The translations under genes and the position numbers were made by a program. Positions 39,983-52,100 of a stretch of DNA of 64,000 nucleotides are shown one piece after another. Numbering within the stretch: position 1 is the stretch's first letter; each line of letters starts with the position of its first letter. Below the pieces are notes generated by a model. It did no database searches and was not told where the DNA came from. It saw nothing but the letters and a program-made list of their open reading frames with translations. This DNA is from Owenia fusiformis. Lineage: Eukaryota > Annelida > Polychaeta > Sabellida > Oweniidae. Where the stretch lies: contig CAIIXF020000011.1 in assembly GCA_903813345.2 (NCBI GenBank), forward strand, positions 28,946,166 to 29,010,165. Reading direction: 5' to 3'.

Positions 39983-40708
39983 TATAAGACAGCTCTGTGT
40001 GAGATTACCTCATACTTTTTATCAGATATCTCTGATTGTTTGGGTGCATTCAATATATTGGAGGCATGATGAAAACAAAGTTTCTCTGCAACGTTTTGCA
40101 GGTTGTATCATTTATAGCCTCTGTATGCTTATGTACAATACACGAGTATCCAGGAAATGGGAAATCGCAGTCATTATGTATGTCTGTAACTTATCTCGCC
40201 ATAAACCTTGATGTTTCGTAACAATTATTATCAGAACTGTAAACAACCATAAACAATTTTGCAATTTTGTTATTTGATCATCAGCTACGATCATAATTTC
40301 CGTAGTAAATGAATTCTGATTTGAATGTGATTTCAACTACATGTAAATGTGTGAGAAAATGCGTTGCAGTTTGGGCCAATGCAACGGTCGTGTTCATTTT
40401 CACTTCCACATTCCATGTCATGCCTTTATTTAAAAATACCGAACAGTTCTAACTTTTATATCAAAATATAACTTTAATTTTAAAGTTTATTTGTACACGA
40501 TGAGAAAGACAGGACGCTCTCTTTTTAAATTCTGATGACTTCTGCATCGTGTTGCTACTTGTATATTCCGCGTTCTTTGACATTTTGACAATTTCAACCA
40601 AAGAAATGGAAGTAGAAATGATAGAGAGTTGGAACTGTTGGAAGCAATATGTAAGAAATGATTTTTTCGATTCTTTTTTTCAGACAATGAAATTAGGATT
40701 TGAAATGA

Positions 40709-40981
40709 AGGAGGATTGGCTCCCAGGGATGCAACTCGATATTTCCAAATGAAAATGTCAGAATGTTATTATTGTCTGACATAAAACTGCATGTTATCAA
40801 TTCATAATCACCAAAAATGGATTCGAGCTAATGTATTGATCACTTCTTGAGTTTTTAATTTTTTGTTTAAAATTAAGACTTAAACTCAAAATTCAATGAT
40901 TCGATTCAAAATTTGACATCCTTAAAAATCGGATTCATTGTTTGAAAATATCGAGATTGCATTCTGGGAGCCAATCCTCCT
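40709..40981. mobile_element. 273-bp MITE with AGGAGGATTGGC ends
   Basis: AGGAGGATTGGCTCCCAG and its inverse CTGGGAGCCAATCCTCCT continue inward through a CGATATTT(T) block. TGA flanks both sides (40706-40708, 40982-40984), which would suit a 3-bp target duplication (PIF/Harbinger-like), but 3 bp is weak. Confidence 0.65.
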
Positions 40982-42958
40982 TGATTGGAAAGAAAACGTT
41001 GTGAATATTTCTTCCAACATTATACTCTCAGCCTTTCTTTCAGTCGCCGGGAATTATTTTTAAAAAATGTCATTAATGAGGATGGAATGACAACTTAAGT
41101 GTCTAATTATAGGCTCTGGAAAAACTTTCGAAACAGATGGAAATGAAAATTGTGAACGTGATTATATTACAATAGTAAAACAAAGTAATTACCACCTTTT
41201 TTGTTAACGTTAATAGATTTGATTTAAAAGCCATTTTAGGTTATTGTTAACCATTTGTTTTACATTATTGAAAGGGATATGAAATATTCAATAGCTGAGG
41301 TGCAGCTATTGTGGTCGATCTCTGGGAATGAGGCAAGTGATAAAGTATCTCTTAGGATTCGTCCGAAAAGTCTGAAGAGACAATCGGCGGAGAACAAAAA
41401 AAAACGTTATATGCATTTTACCTAGAAATAGAAATAAAATTGATATCTGACTTCATTAGTGTTTCACATGATAGGTGGCCAAACTGCGCGCACAATCAAG
41501 AGACAATGTAATTTACGACATTTAGTATTTTAAATTCAGAGAATATCACCAGAACAGCTAACCTTGTGATAGAAGCCTTTTTGATACACATGTTTTTGGA
41601 CAATCACAAAACGATTTTTTACCTCAAGCAAAATTTTGAGTTTTTCGACCATAGATTCGAGTTGGCCGCCATTGCATCTTGCGATGTTCTTTAAGTTCTA
41701 TAAAAAAAATGCAATTACATGTACCACACGTTGTGTTATATTCCAGTTGCATCAAAAGTATTGAGCCTTTTAAACTTTAGATATCCGTTTGACAATATAA
41801 CAATATTCTAAAGCCATAAACCAAATAGTGAAATCAAACAAAGATAGCCATTATCACCCTGGGATTTCAATCTATTTTTTTACATTTTTTCTCTGCCGTA
41901 TCCCTCTGATCATCTATAACTGTAATGCAAAACTTGTGGTGATGCTTATTGTGTTGGCACAATCCGACAGATTGCGGTTTTGTTTAGACTAGCACAATCA
42001 AACATATGTATCATTACATGCTATTATTTATGGAGCTAGTTATGTTGCACCTTAGTTGAGATGTGATCTAGGCCTTCCAAACTATTGTGCATCTAATCTT
42101 TTAGAATTAACCAAATACAGGAAAACTAAAAATGGCTTCGAACATGCATCTGCATCGTTGATCTTTGTAACAAAGCAATTTAACTCTGCTGTTCACAGAT
42201 ACCATATATGTACAGTAACATAGACACACATATGGGTGGTAGATCATTATTGTCCTAGAATAGATTTAAATGAACCACACTAGTTCGTTAGTCTCAGGTC
42301 TTATAAATGATTCTTATGAGAAATATATTTGGTTGTGCCAGTCCAACCAATAGCACAATTATGTTTGACGTAATTTTATTACCAACCATTTGACCGTAAC
42401 AAGTTTTACACGATTTTACTCTCGGCTTAAAAGTTCGAATCTATTCCAATTTTTGTGGCTTTTTGATCTAGATTTTGTCTATTGGAATCTGATAAATCAA
42501 ACATAATTTACAACACATTCAACATGCTTCATCACTACTCTTCACACGTACAGGGCTATTTTGAATCACTTCTCGCAATCAGATTTATTCTTCATGGTTT
42601 TATGAATAGTAATTTATCGAAGATGTGAAATTGTAGACACAGTCAATATTGAATGGGATCATCGTCTGAACACCAAATTGGCCGTACTCAAGATTCTGTA
42701 ATCTATATATTTACACGAAACAATTGTAAACACAAAAACCGAAACAAAAGTAAAATAAAAGTCACTTGACTCCGATGGCTGTCTTTGTCATCTCACAACT
42801 CTCGTGTTGAAACAGCGCTCGGTGGTGTTTTCTGGTTATATTTGATCACGTATGTATGTGGTAGGTATGCCACGGGAACATATTGAAATCACAGACACGT
42901 TAAAAAACCATGGGCTTTCACTTGAAAAATAACAGTGACTTTGGTCACTAGGCCTCTA

Positions 42959-44738
42959 CACTGGGGATGAACTGGAAACGAGGGAGGTTTTGCCTCGTAT
43001 CAAAATGGCGGCGCGTGAAAAAATTTCTTTAGGTAAGATTTTTGTTTTTTACAATTTTCGTGCTTTTATCCTTCAAATTAAAACTTAATATTTGGCAAGT
43101 AAATAGTTTATAAGTTCCGGTTTTATAATATGATTGCAAATTAGAAATCAATACAGACATTGCTGAGATATTTACATTTCAATTCTCTCACTTAGGAAAC
43201 GAGGCACCTGTCTACATTTTGTAACAATGAAACGAGGCAATGTTTGACTTGCAACGAGGCAACTATTCTTTCTGTGATAGTGTCTACATTTAATGATCTT
43301 ATTTCCACCGTTCTGGTCACATACGACCGATTACGTTTTACACGATATACATGATTATATATGTAAGAGTTAAAGGGATCCACCACCTAACAAAACTTCT
43401 TAACGGAGAGGAATAAGGGAAAATGCTTGCCGAATTCTGAATCTGTGTATTTTTTAATAATTTTTCACCGTCTTAGAATTTCAATTTTTTTCCTTTGAAA
43501 AAATGAGATTTGCCTTGTTTTCCAATTAGAAAAATGAGTAAACATGAATAGCTCGAAATCTAACGGTGAGATTTTGTTTTAATAAATCATGGATATCAAG
43601 GCTAAATATAGCTATACTGTCAGTAAACATAAAAAAGCAATGCTTGAACTCTTCATATTCACACAAAAAATTAATTAGTAAATGAGGTTTGATATTTGTG
43701 AGAATAAGTTGTACGAGGTGAAATGCTCTACAAACACCAGACTACAGGGTGGATTAGGATCAATGACACACATAAAAATTAATCTAAAAATATTTCATGA
43801 TAATTATCTCAAACAAAAGCAGTTAGCGAAGGATACATTTCATTACACTCAATAAATAGTGATCACTTTTTACTATATATACATATCTCATGGGAATGTA
43901 TTTCCATCTGCTCAAGATATCATATTTTAGCTTCGAAAATCACAATCGTTGGATAATACATTTGTCTCAGAATGATAGGCCACCCTGTAGCAATGTAGCT
44001 TTCACTTGAAGTGTACCCTTGAGAATAATGAACTTACTTTCAAATTGGTCTTGCTTTTGTGGTGTATGTGGCTTTTTAGCAAATCTGCCACGCTCATTTC
44101 TTTCCAGAACCATCTTGTTCAAATGTATCACTATACGCGCATGTATAGACTGATGACATAAATTTTATGTTAGGCCAGGGTAATTAAATTAGTTGTTTCT
44201 CTTTCTTCTATTTTTCAAAATTGATACGGGAATGACGGTTTTTATATTACCTTTTTGTCTATCTAAAATGCTGATGAGGGACGGGATGATATTTTTCTTT
44301 AAAATAACTGTAAAAAACTAATTTTGAAGGAAATAAACTAAAAATACATGCCACATGGTGATTTTAAATGAACAGGGACGCTTCTTTTTATAGGCCCCGT
44401 TCTGTAAAAACAAAACATTTTTAATTAAATATGGTTGCCTCGTTTCATTCTTAAGAATGCTATATAGCTGCCTCGTTTCCTTGAGAAACATGCCTCGTTT
44501 CCTAAGTGAGAGAATTGATATGTAAATATCTCAGCAATGCCAGTATTGATTTCTAATTTGTAATCATATTATAAAACCGGAACTTATGAACTATTTACTT
44601 GCCAAATATTAAGTTTTAATTTGAAGGACAAAAGCACGAAAATTGTAAAAAACAAAAATCTTACCGAATGAAATTTTTTCACGCTCCGCCATTTTGATAC
44701 GAGGCAAAACCTCCCTCGTTTCCAGTTCATCCCCAGTG
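42959..44738. mobile_element. 1.8-kb element, CACTGG ends, about 300-bp inverted repeats, 5-bp duplication
   Basis: The ends are CACTGGGGATGAACTGGAAA and the inverse TTTCCAGTTCATCCCCAGTG. CTCTA is duplicated on both sides (42954-42958, 44739-44743). Each arm carries three GAAACGAGGCA-like motifs (43196-43262; 44444-44502), perhaps transposase-binding repeats. A smaller TA-flanked MITE is nested inside. No transposase frame is seen. Confidence 0.85.
43745..43987. mobile_element. Nested TA-flanked MITE (243 bp)
   Basis: CAGGGTGG... faces ...CCACCCTG, with TA on both sides (43743-43744, 43988-43989). It inserted into the 42959-44738 element and so is younger. Confidence 0.7.
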
Positions 44739-47682
44739 CTCTAGCCTATTGACTAGGATATACCAATAGAGGACTCTTTTAATGCGTCAATTTTCTATTT
44801 CGTAAATAAGATTTTATAAGATCCTTGCCATTAACTATTAAACATGGCTCAATTATAGTTATAAACAGTTGATTCGAGCTTCCACAGATTATAAAACGTT
44901 TTAGCTGAGCTCTGAATAGGTGTTGACTCGATGCGTTCATCTTAAATATCCATAAAAATATCAACAAAAACTGCGCTTCTTTAGGTTGCCATCTCTAAAT
45001 AATACTAGTATGCTAAAATCAGTCCACGTGCAAATGGAAAGTTTGAAGATATCGATCGTACAAAGTGTATTTCCCACGAATTAAAAACTGTTTTACGAAA
45101 AAAGGCGTTGATGTTCAATTTCCAAGTATTTGCATTTCCCGCCATTTTAGCAGGAAAAGCTACATCAGATAAAACAGAATAAATCAGAAAGGAACAGTAC
45201 ACCCTGTAAATATGCATGCACAAGGGACAAAAGTGAAAATACAAAAAGTGTTACAAAACAGAGCTTGAAAATGAAACGACCAAAATAATGCAACAGATCA
45301 CAATGAAAACAAACCCCAAATATCCCAAACTAAGATCCGTAAAATAAATTATTTTCTCCGATTTTGAACAAAAACTTAATGCTAAAAGAAACAAGTGGGT
45401 GTATTGGTGCAAAGAGTGCAATCAACAGAGAGTCTGGATCTACTGAATTTACTAATTATACTTACAAAAGAAATATTTTTTTCACTGATTTTTCAAGAGA
45501 CCTCGGTGACCTTTTAGAGTCATATCCCTGTAACTATAGAGTATTTGCTTTGTTTTTCTGCTTTGCCTCACCATGCATATAAATAAAAAGCTAACTCTGA
45601 TGTATTGAACCCCTGCATGTTATACCACAAAATATTGAATTACTTTTTGATTTTTCATTGTCAAATATTAACAAACCTTTTTGAAACTGGAGTGCCTTTA
45701 AATATTGTTGCATTGTTTGGTATAATGGAAGTTGTTTTATATTCAATAAAAGTTAAAGAGCATTCGGGAGAATGTGCCACACACAATCCATATATGTCTA
45801 ACCCCAAATTAAAAACGTGCTTAGAAATGTTGGTAAAAATATAGCTCAGGTGAAACATTAATACAACACACAAAATCAACATCAAATTTGATCTGTTGGA
45901 TTGCAATACCTTGTTCAGCTAATTCACTTTGTAACTAAAACTATTCGCAAACGTATTTTCCCATGGATATGCGAATTTGTCTCATTCAAAGTCCGAACAT
46001 GTGTTCACTTTGACCCCTGACCTCTATATTCAGAGTTAATTCCTACATAAGCGTTTAATAATCCTATGGATATGTAGACATGGATAAGTAAGCTGGATTG
46101 ATACCTATATAGATTCACAATTCACATAAACCCACACTTAAAGAGTATCTCTTTGGTAGTTTCTATTTCAAACATTTTCTGGGGAAAAAGTGAACGAGTT
46201 GCCAGATTTTCCAGAATTTCTATATAATTTAGAGTGTCGACTTCATGCATGTTTACTTTATTCAAACAAATTCCTCTCATTTTGCTATATTTTCTATTAA
46301 GAAGCATGACCACCGAGACTTTATCTTCAGGTGCACAGAACATCCATTTACATTAACATGACAGCTGGGCTTCTTTGGAATAAGTAGGTCAAGTGCAACT
46401 TGAATATTTCATACAGAATTTATAAGCTAAACAGAAAATAGTTAAACGACTGTAGTTTGATCAATTCTTCAATTCTTAGGAAGTTTCTCAATTGAACAAT
46501 TCTCTCTACCTGAAGAATAGGCATATACAAGTAACAAAAGTGAACCAAAAGAAAATGGCACATTATTTTGTCATTCCTTATTTGCTCATCCTGGACTCGA
46601 GTCGAAAAATTAATCTTGAAACATGCAAGTACACACATTTAAGATATTACCAACTTCACAAACTTTGCTAACGCATTAGAGAAAATTTGTAAAAGGTTTA
46701 AATAGATTTATCTATAATGATTTTCACTATAAGTTAGTTCAAAGCAATCCCTTTTTGTTTACTTTGTGCAAGTTTTCTCATGACAGTCAGGACAATGCAG
46801 ACAGCGTTTCGCCAAAATAACAATGACATTTTAGGATATACTTTTCTCTGACCATGATGAATGGCATAACATAAATTTTTGAACAACGGGCGATTACTAA
46901 AATATTGTATCACACACTTGTAGCTTACCGTGGTATGTGCAAATACATGTCTTGAAATTGAGATCAGAGTCTATAATAACAAAGCAACTATTATTTTAAC
47001 CAGTATTCTGATTTTTTAACTCAACAAGCAGACAAGTCAGTTTCACTGGACTGAATTCCTCAACCTTTTGTCATTCTAAAATTCTTTGACAATATTTAGC
47101 CCTTTGATTCTAAAACCTTCCAATTCCTTTTTGGCAGTATAATTATAATAAAATCAAAAATACCTTGTCAATTGTAATGAAATGAAGGAGATACATTGAT
47201 TCTCTAGTATAGGGAAAAATCCTTTATTTAAGGAAGTTTATCTGGCTTAACTACAAAAATGATGATAATTTATACAAGTCATGTACAAAACAAGTCTACT
47301 TTGTTTACAGCCTTTATTGTTTTACAGAATGCATGTTGCAAAATTCTTGAGATTTTGTTGATTGCAGATGGTCACTACTCCACATATATAAATGAGAATA
47401 ACCAAATATAAATATACAAAATTTCTAGTGATATAGATTGGAGGTTCAATTTTCTGAAGCAATAGAGTAAAGCCAACATATGTGAACACATTTCTAATGG
47501 AAACACCTTATAAAATGTGAACACTTATATGGCCATTTGTTCACATTTATAAATACAGGAGGTACTGAAACTTCCGAATATTATTTTGAATTTAAATCTA
47601 GCTCTAGCAGATGTTCCAAAATCAAAGAATATGAGTCACACACTGTACCATTTTTCTTCAAACTTAAAGTATAAGACTATAA

Positions 47683-48235
47683 GTTATTGAATGATTTGAA
47701 GTGCAATACAAGATATATTCTGCTCAAGAAATTCTGTATTGGAACGAGACTAAGTCGAGTGCCAATACAGAATATCGAGAGCAGATTATATCCTGTATTG
47801 CACTTCAAATCATTCTATAACGTTTTTATTGTGTGATTCTCTGTATTGCTATTGAGAATGTCCCTTCCGTACCAATATTTTCTGTATTGCGACGGAGATG
47901 ATCAATGGGGACAATCTTGGTATCAATATGGACTGGTACAGCACAGGAACTGACCAATCAGAAGGCTTAATTTTACAGATCATACAATAATATAAGTTAA
48001 TATATTCTATATAATATGAATGATTTGAAGTGCAATACAAGATATATTTTGCTCGAGAAATTCTCTATTAGTACGAGTATTCTCTGTATCGCTACTGACA
48101 TTGTCCCCTCTGTACCAATATTTTCTGTTTTGCTACGTAGATGATCAATGGGGGCAATCTCGGTATCAATACGGACTGGTACAGCACAGGAACTGACCAA
48201 TCAGAGGACATTATTTTACAGATCAAACGATAAAA
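47683..48235. repeat. Palindrome plus duplicated unit
   Basis: A palindrome of about 138 bp (47683-47820; GAATGATTTGAAGTGCAATA and its inverse) is followed by a unit starting ATTCTCTGTATTGCT at about 47837. That unit is repeated at about 48078 with the shared tail GACTGGTACAGCACAGGAAC. The left arm of the palindrome recurs between the copies at about 48018. A compound repeat; no coding content. Confidence 0.75.
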
Positions 48236-48963
48236 AACAAACAAGCTTTCCAGTATATTGCTTCCCAAGAAGTCTACTTCAGGCTTGATTGTTTTGTCAG
48301 TAAAGTATTTTTAGACATTGTATTTAATAAGCCATTAGAACCAATGAAGTGTACTGTATAGTACTTTATATACATTGTACTAAAACTTGCTCTAAGAATC
48401 AATGTAGTGTGCAGTACATTACATACATTGTACTTAAACCACAATTCTTTACATACATTGCACTTCATGGCCAGTCCATGTAATCGATGAAATAGTGTAC
48501 AGTATACAACACACACTGTACTAAACCAGTCCACACGAGCCATGTAGTATAGAGAATATTATACACTATAATATTACACTGTAGTATCAGGGCAGGCAAT
48601 TACTGGATGTAAATCTCTAAGTTGAAATCAAATTATGTGATCAGGTCTCAGATGAGTTCAACATCCAAACTCCATCGTTCCTGGATTTCACCAAACTAAG
48701 GGAGGATTAGTTGTATGTAATATTACATATGTGTTTCATACAATTATCACTGTCAAGCTTGTATGAAGAAAAAGTCAGTGATCATGCTCATAAAATTAGA
48801 CAACCATTGAATAACTATCGGTAGTCATTTCTCTCAAAAATCTTCAAAGAAGGTCCAGGATATAATGACACATGTAAACAGAAGTTAAAACCTGTAATAT
48901 CTGTATGTTTAGAATTTAAAATTGAGTATTGTAAGCTTGACAGTAATATAATAAAACAAACAT

Positions 48964-48969
48964 TTTATT
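48964..48969 (-). terminator. Candidate NUDC polyadenylation signal
   Basis: AATAAA on the minus strand 82 nt past the TAG. It is the first canonical hexamer seen downstream. Confidence 0.4.
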
Positions 48970-49050
48970 CTTCTGCGGTGAATGCCTGTGCCACTTGTGA
49001 TTATCCACGAAGCCCTTCTCCTTTGGAGAATGAAATAATTGTCTAATCTC

Positions 49051-49102
49051 CTAATTAAATTTACAGTTTGAGAAGTCCATTTCGGGATGTTGGGTCATGA
49101 AC
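49051..49102 (-). CDS. NUDC: NUDC last coding exon
   Basis: 52 nt from acceptor attcttttcag to TAG (49051-49053). It encodes [16 protein letters not shown], the family's exact C-terminal signature. Confidence 0.94.
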
Positions 49103-52100
49103 CTGAAAAGAATATAGAAGATTAAATAAGTTGCTTTATACAGGGTGATCATAAAGTAAGATCAAAAGTGCTCTAACTTTTGTAAACATTAATGAATTTA
49201 GCTCATTTTCTCACAGAATGTTGATCTATTAATTATACATACACAACATAAATTTTAATATGTTGCATTTAATATTGTGCGTTCTATGGTAACCATTGCA
49301 ACCCGTGTCAAGGGTACCCGGAACAGTCAAAAAAAGAAAGAAAATATTGCAATGTTTTCTTTCTTAATGGTTTTATATACTGGGACTACATACATATTTT
49401 GTTACATTCAATGCATTCTTCAATCTTGTACATCATCATTTTTTCAGATGTTCATTCTAGGCGTTCTATATATTTGCCATTATGTTCAATCCTTTTTGGC
49501 TCACCCAGTGAGCCTATGGGATCTACCAGGCGTCCGTCCGTTGGTTCGTCCGTCAATCCATCCGTTGGTCCATCCGTCCGTCAACATTGGCCGCACAAAT
49601 TAAAACTGCTATTCGGATTGAGTCATATTCACATTCATTTATGCATATCCATAATGCCTATTTGACCTATCATCGCCATTTCCCAAGTTCGCCCGGTTTC
49701 CGAGAAATTGCTGATTTTGACGTCAAAAAGTCAAATTTTCTGTAAATACTAGACACTTTGTTGAAGTAGAACTTTCAAATAACTTGTAGTAGTTGCTGTA
49801 CATGTAACTTATGTCCTCTGAAGATTTCAAAGCTCTTGGAATTACACTTTTTGGTGTTTACTCTATAAAATTTGACAAAAAGTAGGACTTGTCTTTTCAG
49901 GAAACTTTCTCATGTATAAAGTCAATGGCAGGTATTGTGATTGACAAGTTTCTCAAAGTTTGCCTTATACTTGATCATTTCTTGCAATGAATTACATCAT
50001 TACTAGATTTAAGCATTCCCTACATATTGCTCAATATATGTCAGCATCACATTTTTACCATTTTTGAGATATTTGACGTCAAAAAACAGTAAAAATAAGT
50101 TATTTTTCAACTTGCTTCAATTTAACCAAGTTCTTTTTTGAAAATCATCTACAAGTTGCCAGGAGTTCAAATCTGGCATTAGTTTTAGGATTTGACCTTT
50201 ACTTGACCTTCAGTGACCTTCGAAAGGTAAAAAAAGTTGAATTTTCAAATTGATTTTTGAAAGTAAATCTTGGTCAGCTTAATCACAAAAGAACTTACTG
50301 AGCTCTGAATAAGTAAAATTTTCAAGGTCAAAGCTCATCAAACTAGGTCACACAACTGTGCTATCTAAGTGTCTCAAAGTCCGAGACAACAAATCCAAAT
50401 CAATATTTATGTTTGAAAGTCAGGATATACATTCCTCTGAAGGTTCCAAACTGTGTGAGCACAGGACCGTGGGTCCTTTATTAAGGATTTTTAATCCATG
50501 AAGTCCATGAACACATGCTTGAAGCCACCTTCACTTATCACATGCATTCCGACAAATACCACCTTTTTAGATCCTCGTCTGTCATGAAAAAACCTCTTCA
50601 TAGTTCATATTTTAAGTCCCAAAATAAAACTGAGTGAGTCATGTCTGGTGAGTAAGGGGCAATACCAAGTTGTTCAAACCCTTAAAGCAGATATGAAATG
50701 GTATTTTTAACCTAAAGGAATCAATATAATTTTTTGATAGATGTATTTGGACATGTTTTCTCATCAGTAGTGTGAAAACTATTTCACTCTAACGATCGTT
50801 ATAGCTGCTTAATAAGCAATATTCGAATTGGTTGTGACGTTATTGGCCCCCACGTGATCTCTCACTGGTCCCCACGTGGCCCGTTTTGGTCCATTAGATC
50901 ATGACGTCATAATGCCAAAATGTTTTGTTATTTGTTTATACAACAATCCTATGGTTGCCGTGACGTTGTGATTACTATGGAACCAATAAACCAAATCTAA
51001 TATTTTGTATATGACGTTACTAATCACGTGGGGGCCAATTTGATTTATCAGTTAGTTTTATTTCGTTATCTATGACCGTTAGCAGTTATCTAACATTTAC
51101 TTTACAATGGCTATCGCAAGAACTCTACGATGGGCTTACAATGGAGAAAACCGCATTCTTGTAGCTGCAAGTTGAGAAAAGCTATTTCACTAATTTCAGT
51201 TGTCCTTTAACTTTCCATTTGCTTCTTTGTTAGACTTGGCAAGGTACATTATCCCAATGCAGGATGAAGTGATCTACCAACTTTGGTCTTTTCTTGCGAT
51301 TGGCATTCAAACATGTATTCATAGACTGGATTAAACGTCATGAAAAGTGTGTTGAACTTGATAGCAAATAGTATAACACCTAAAATGAACATCTGAGAAA
51401 ATAATATTAAAGATGAATGGAACAAAATATGGTGGTATTCCCAAAGTATAAACCAATTAAGAAAGAAAACATTTCATTATTTTCTTTCTTATTTTGACTG
51501 CTCCGAGTACCCTTGACTTGGGTTGCCATGTTTACCATAGAACGCAGAATATTAAATGTAACATGTTGACATTTTGTGCATGTATAATTAGTAGATCAAC
51601 ATTCTGTGAGAAAATGAGCCAGATTCATTAATATTTACAAAAGTTATAGCACTTTTGATCTTACTTTATGATCACCCTGTAGTGTCATTGATTCATTCTC
51701 ATCGATATCTAGGGATTTGAAGAATTCAAATTATCTCTATTATTGTTCATTAACAGTTTCTTTATCATGTGTTAATGTGCATGTATACTTTTTTGAACGT
51801 GCTCTCACATAATATCCTGTTTCTTTATCATGTGTTAATATAAATGTATGCTTCTTTGAAAATGCTCTCCCAGGGTAATTTATTAATGACATCATACTAT
51901 TCACTCACTTTTTCATCATATCCTGTTTTTTCTGATCATCTGAAGTTGGCAGACCCATTTCTTTCTGGCGTTGGTCATACATCATTTTCTCCACCATACC
52001 TCTTGTTTCACCATCTAAATCTGAAAGCTATATACCCAGATGGTTTACCTCATGTTAAGAAAGGTTAATAATAAGAAGAACATGTACACATTTCTTAGTA

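Larger units (their letters stand above)
31600..49050. other. Intergenic region between NR2E1 and NUDC
   Basis: About 17 kb upstream of the NR2E1 start and downstream of the NUDC stop. All open frames are short, have no recognisable domain and no splice-consistent partners. It contains the elements listed at 35138, 36786, 38611, 40709, 42959 and 47683. No tRNA or rRNA was recognised. Confidence 0.65.
49141..51679. mobile_element. 2.5-kb TA-flanked element with about 200-bp inverted repeats in the last NUDC intron
   Basis: CAGGGTGATCATAAAGTAAG and its inverse CTTACTTTATGATCACCCTG lie between TA dinucleotides (49139-49140, 51680-51681). The arms continue through GGTAACCATTGCAACC and GTACCCGG blocks. 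No transposase. It contains a HINE-like element and a small inverted-repeat element, so most of its length is later insertion. Confidence 0.82.

Noticed and set aside
51844-52068. + strand open frame
   Set aside because: It is the antisense shadow of the NUDC exon 51909-52027.
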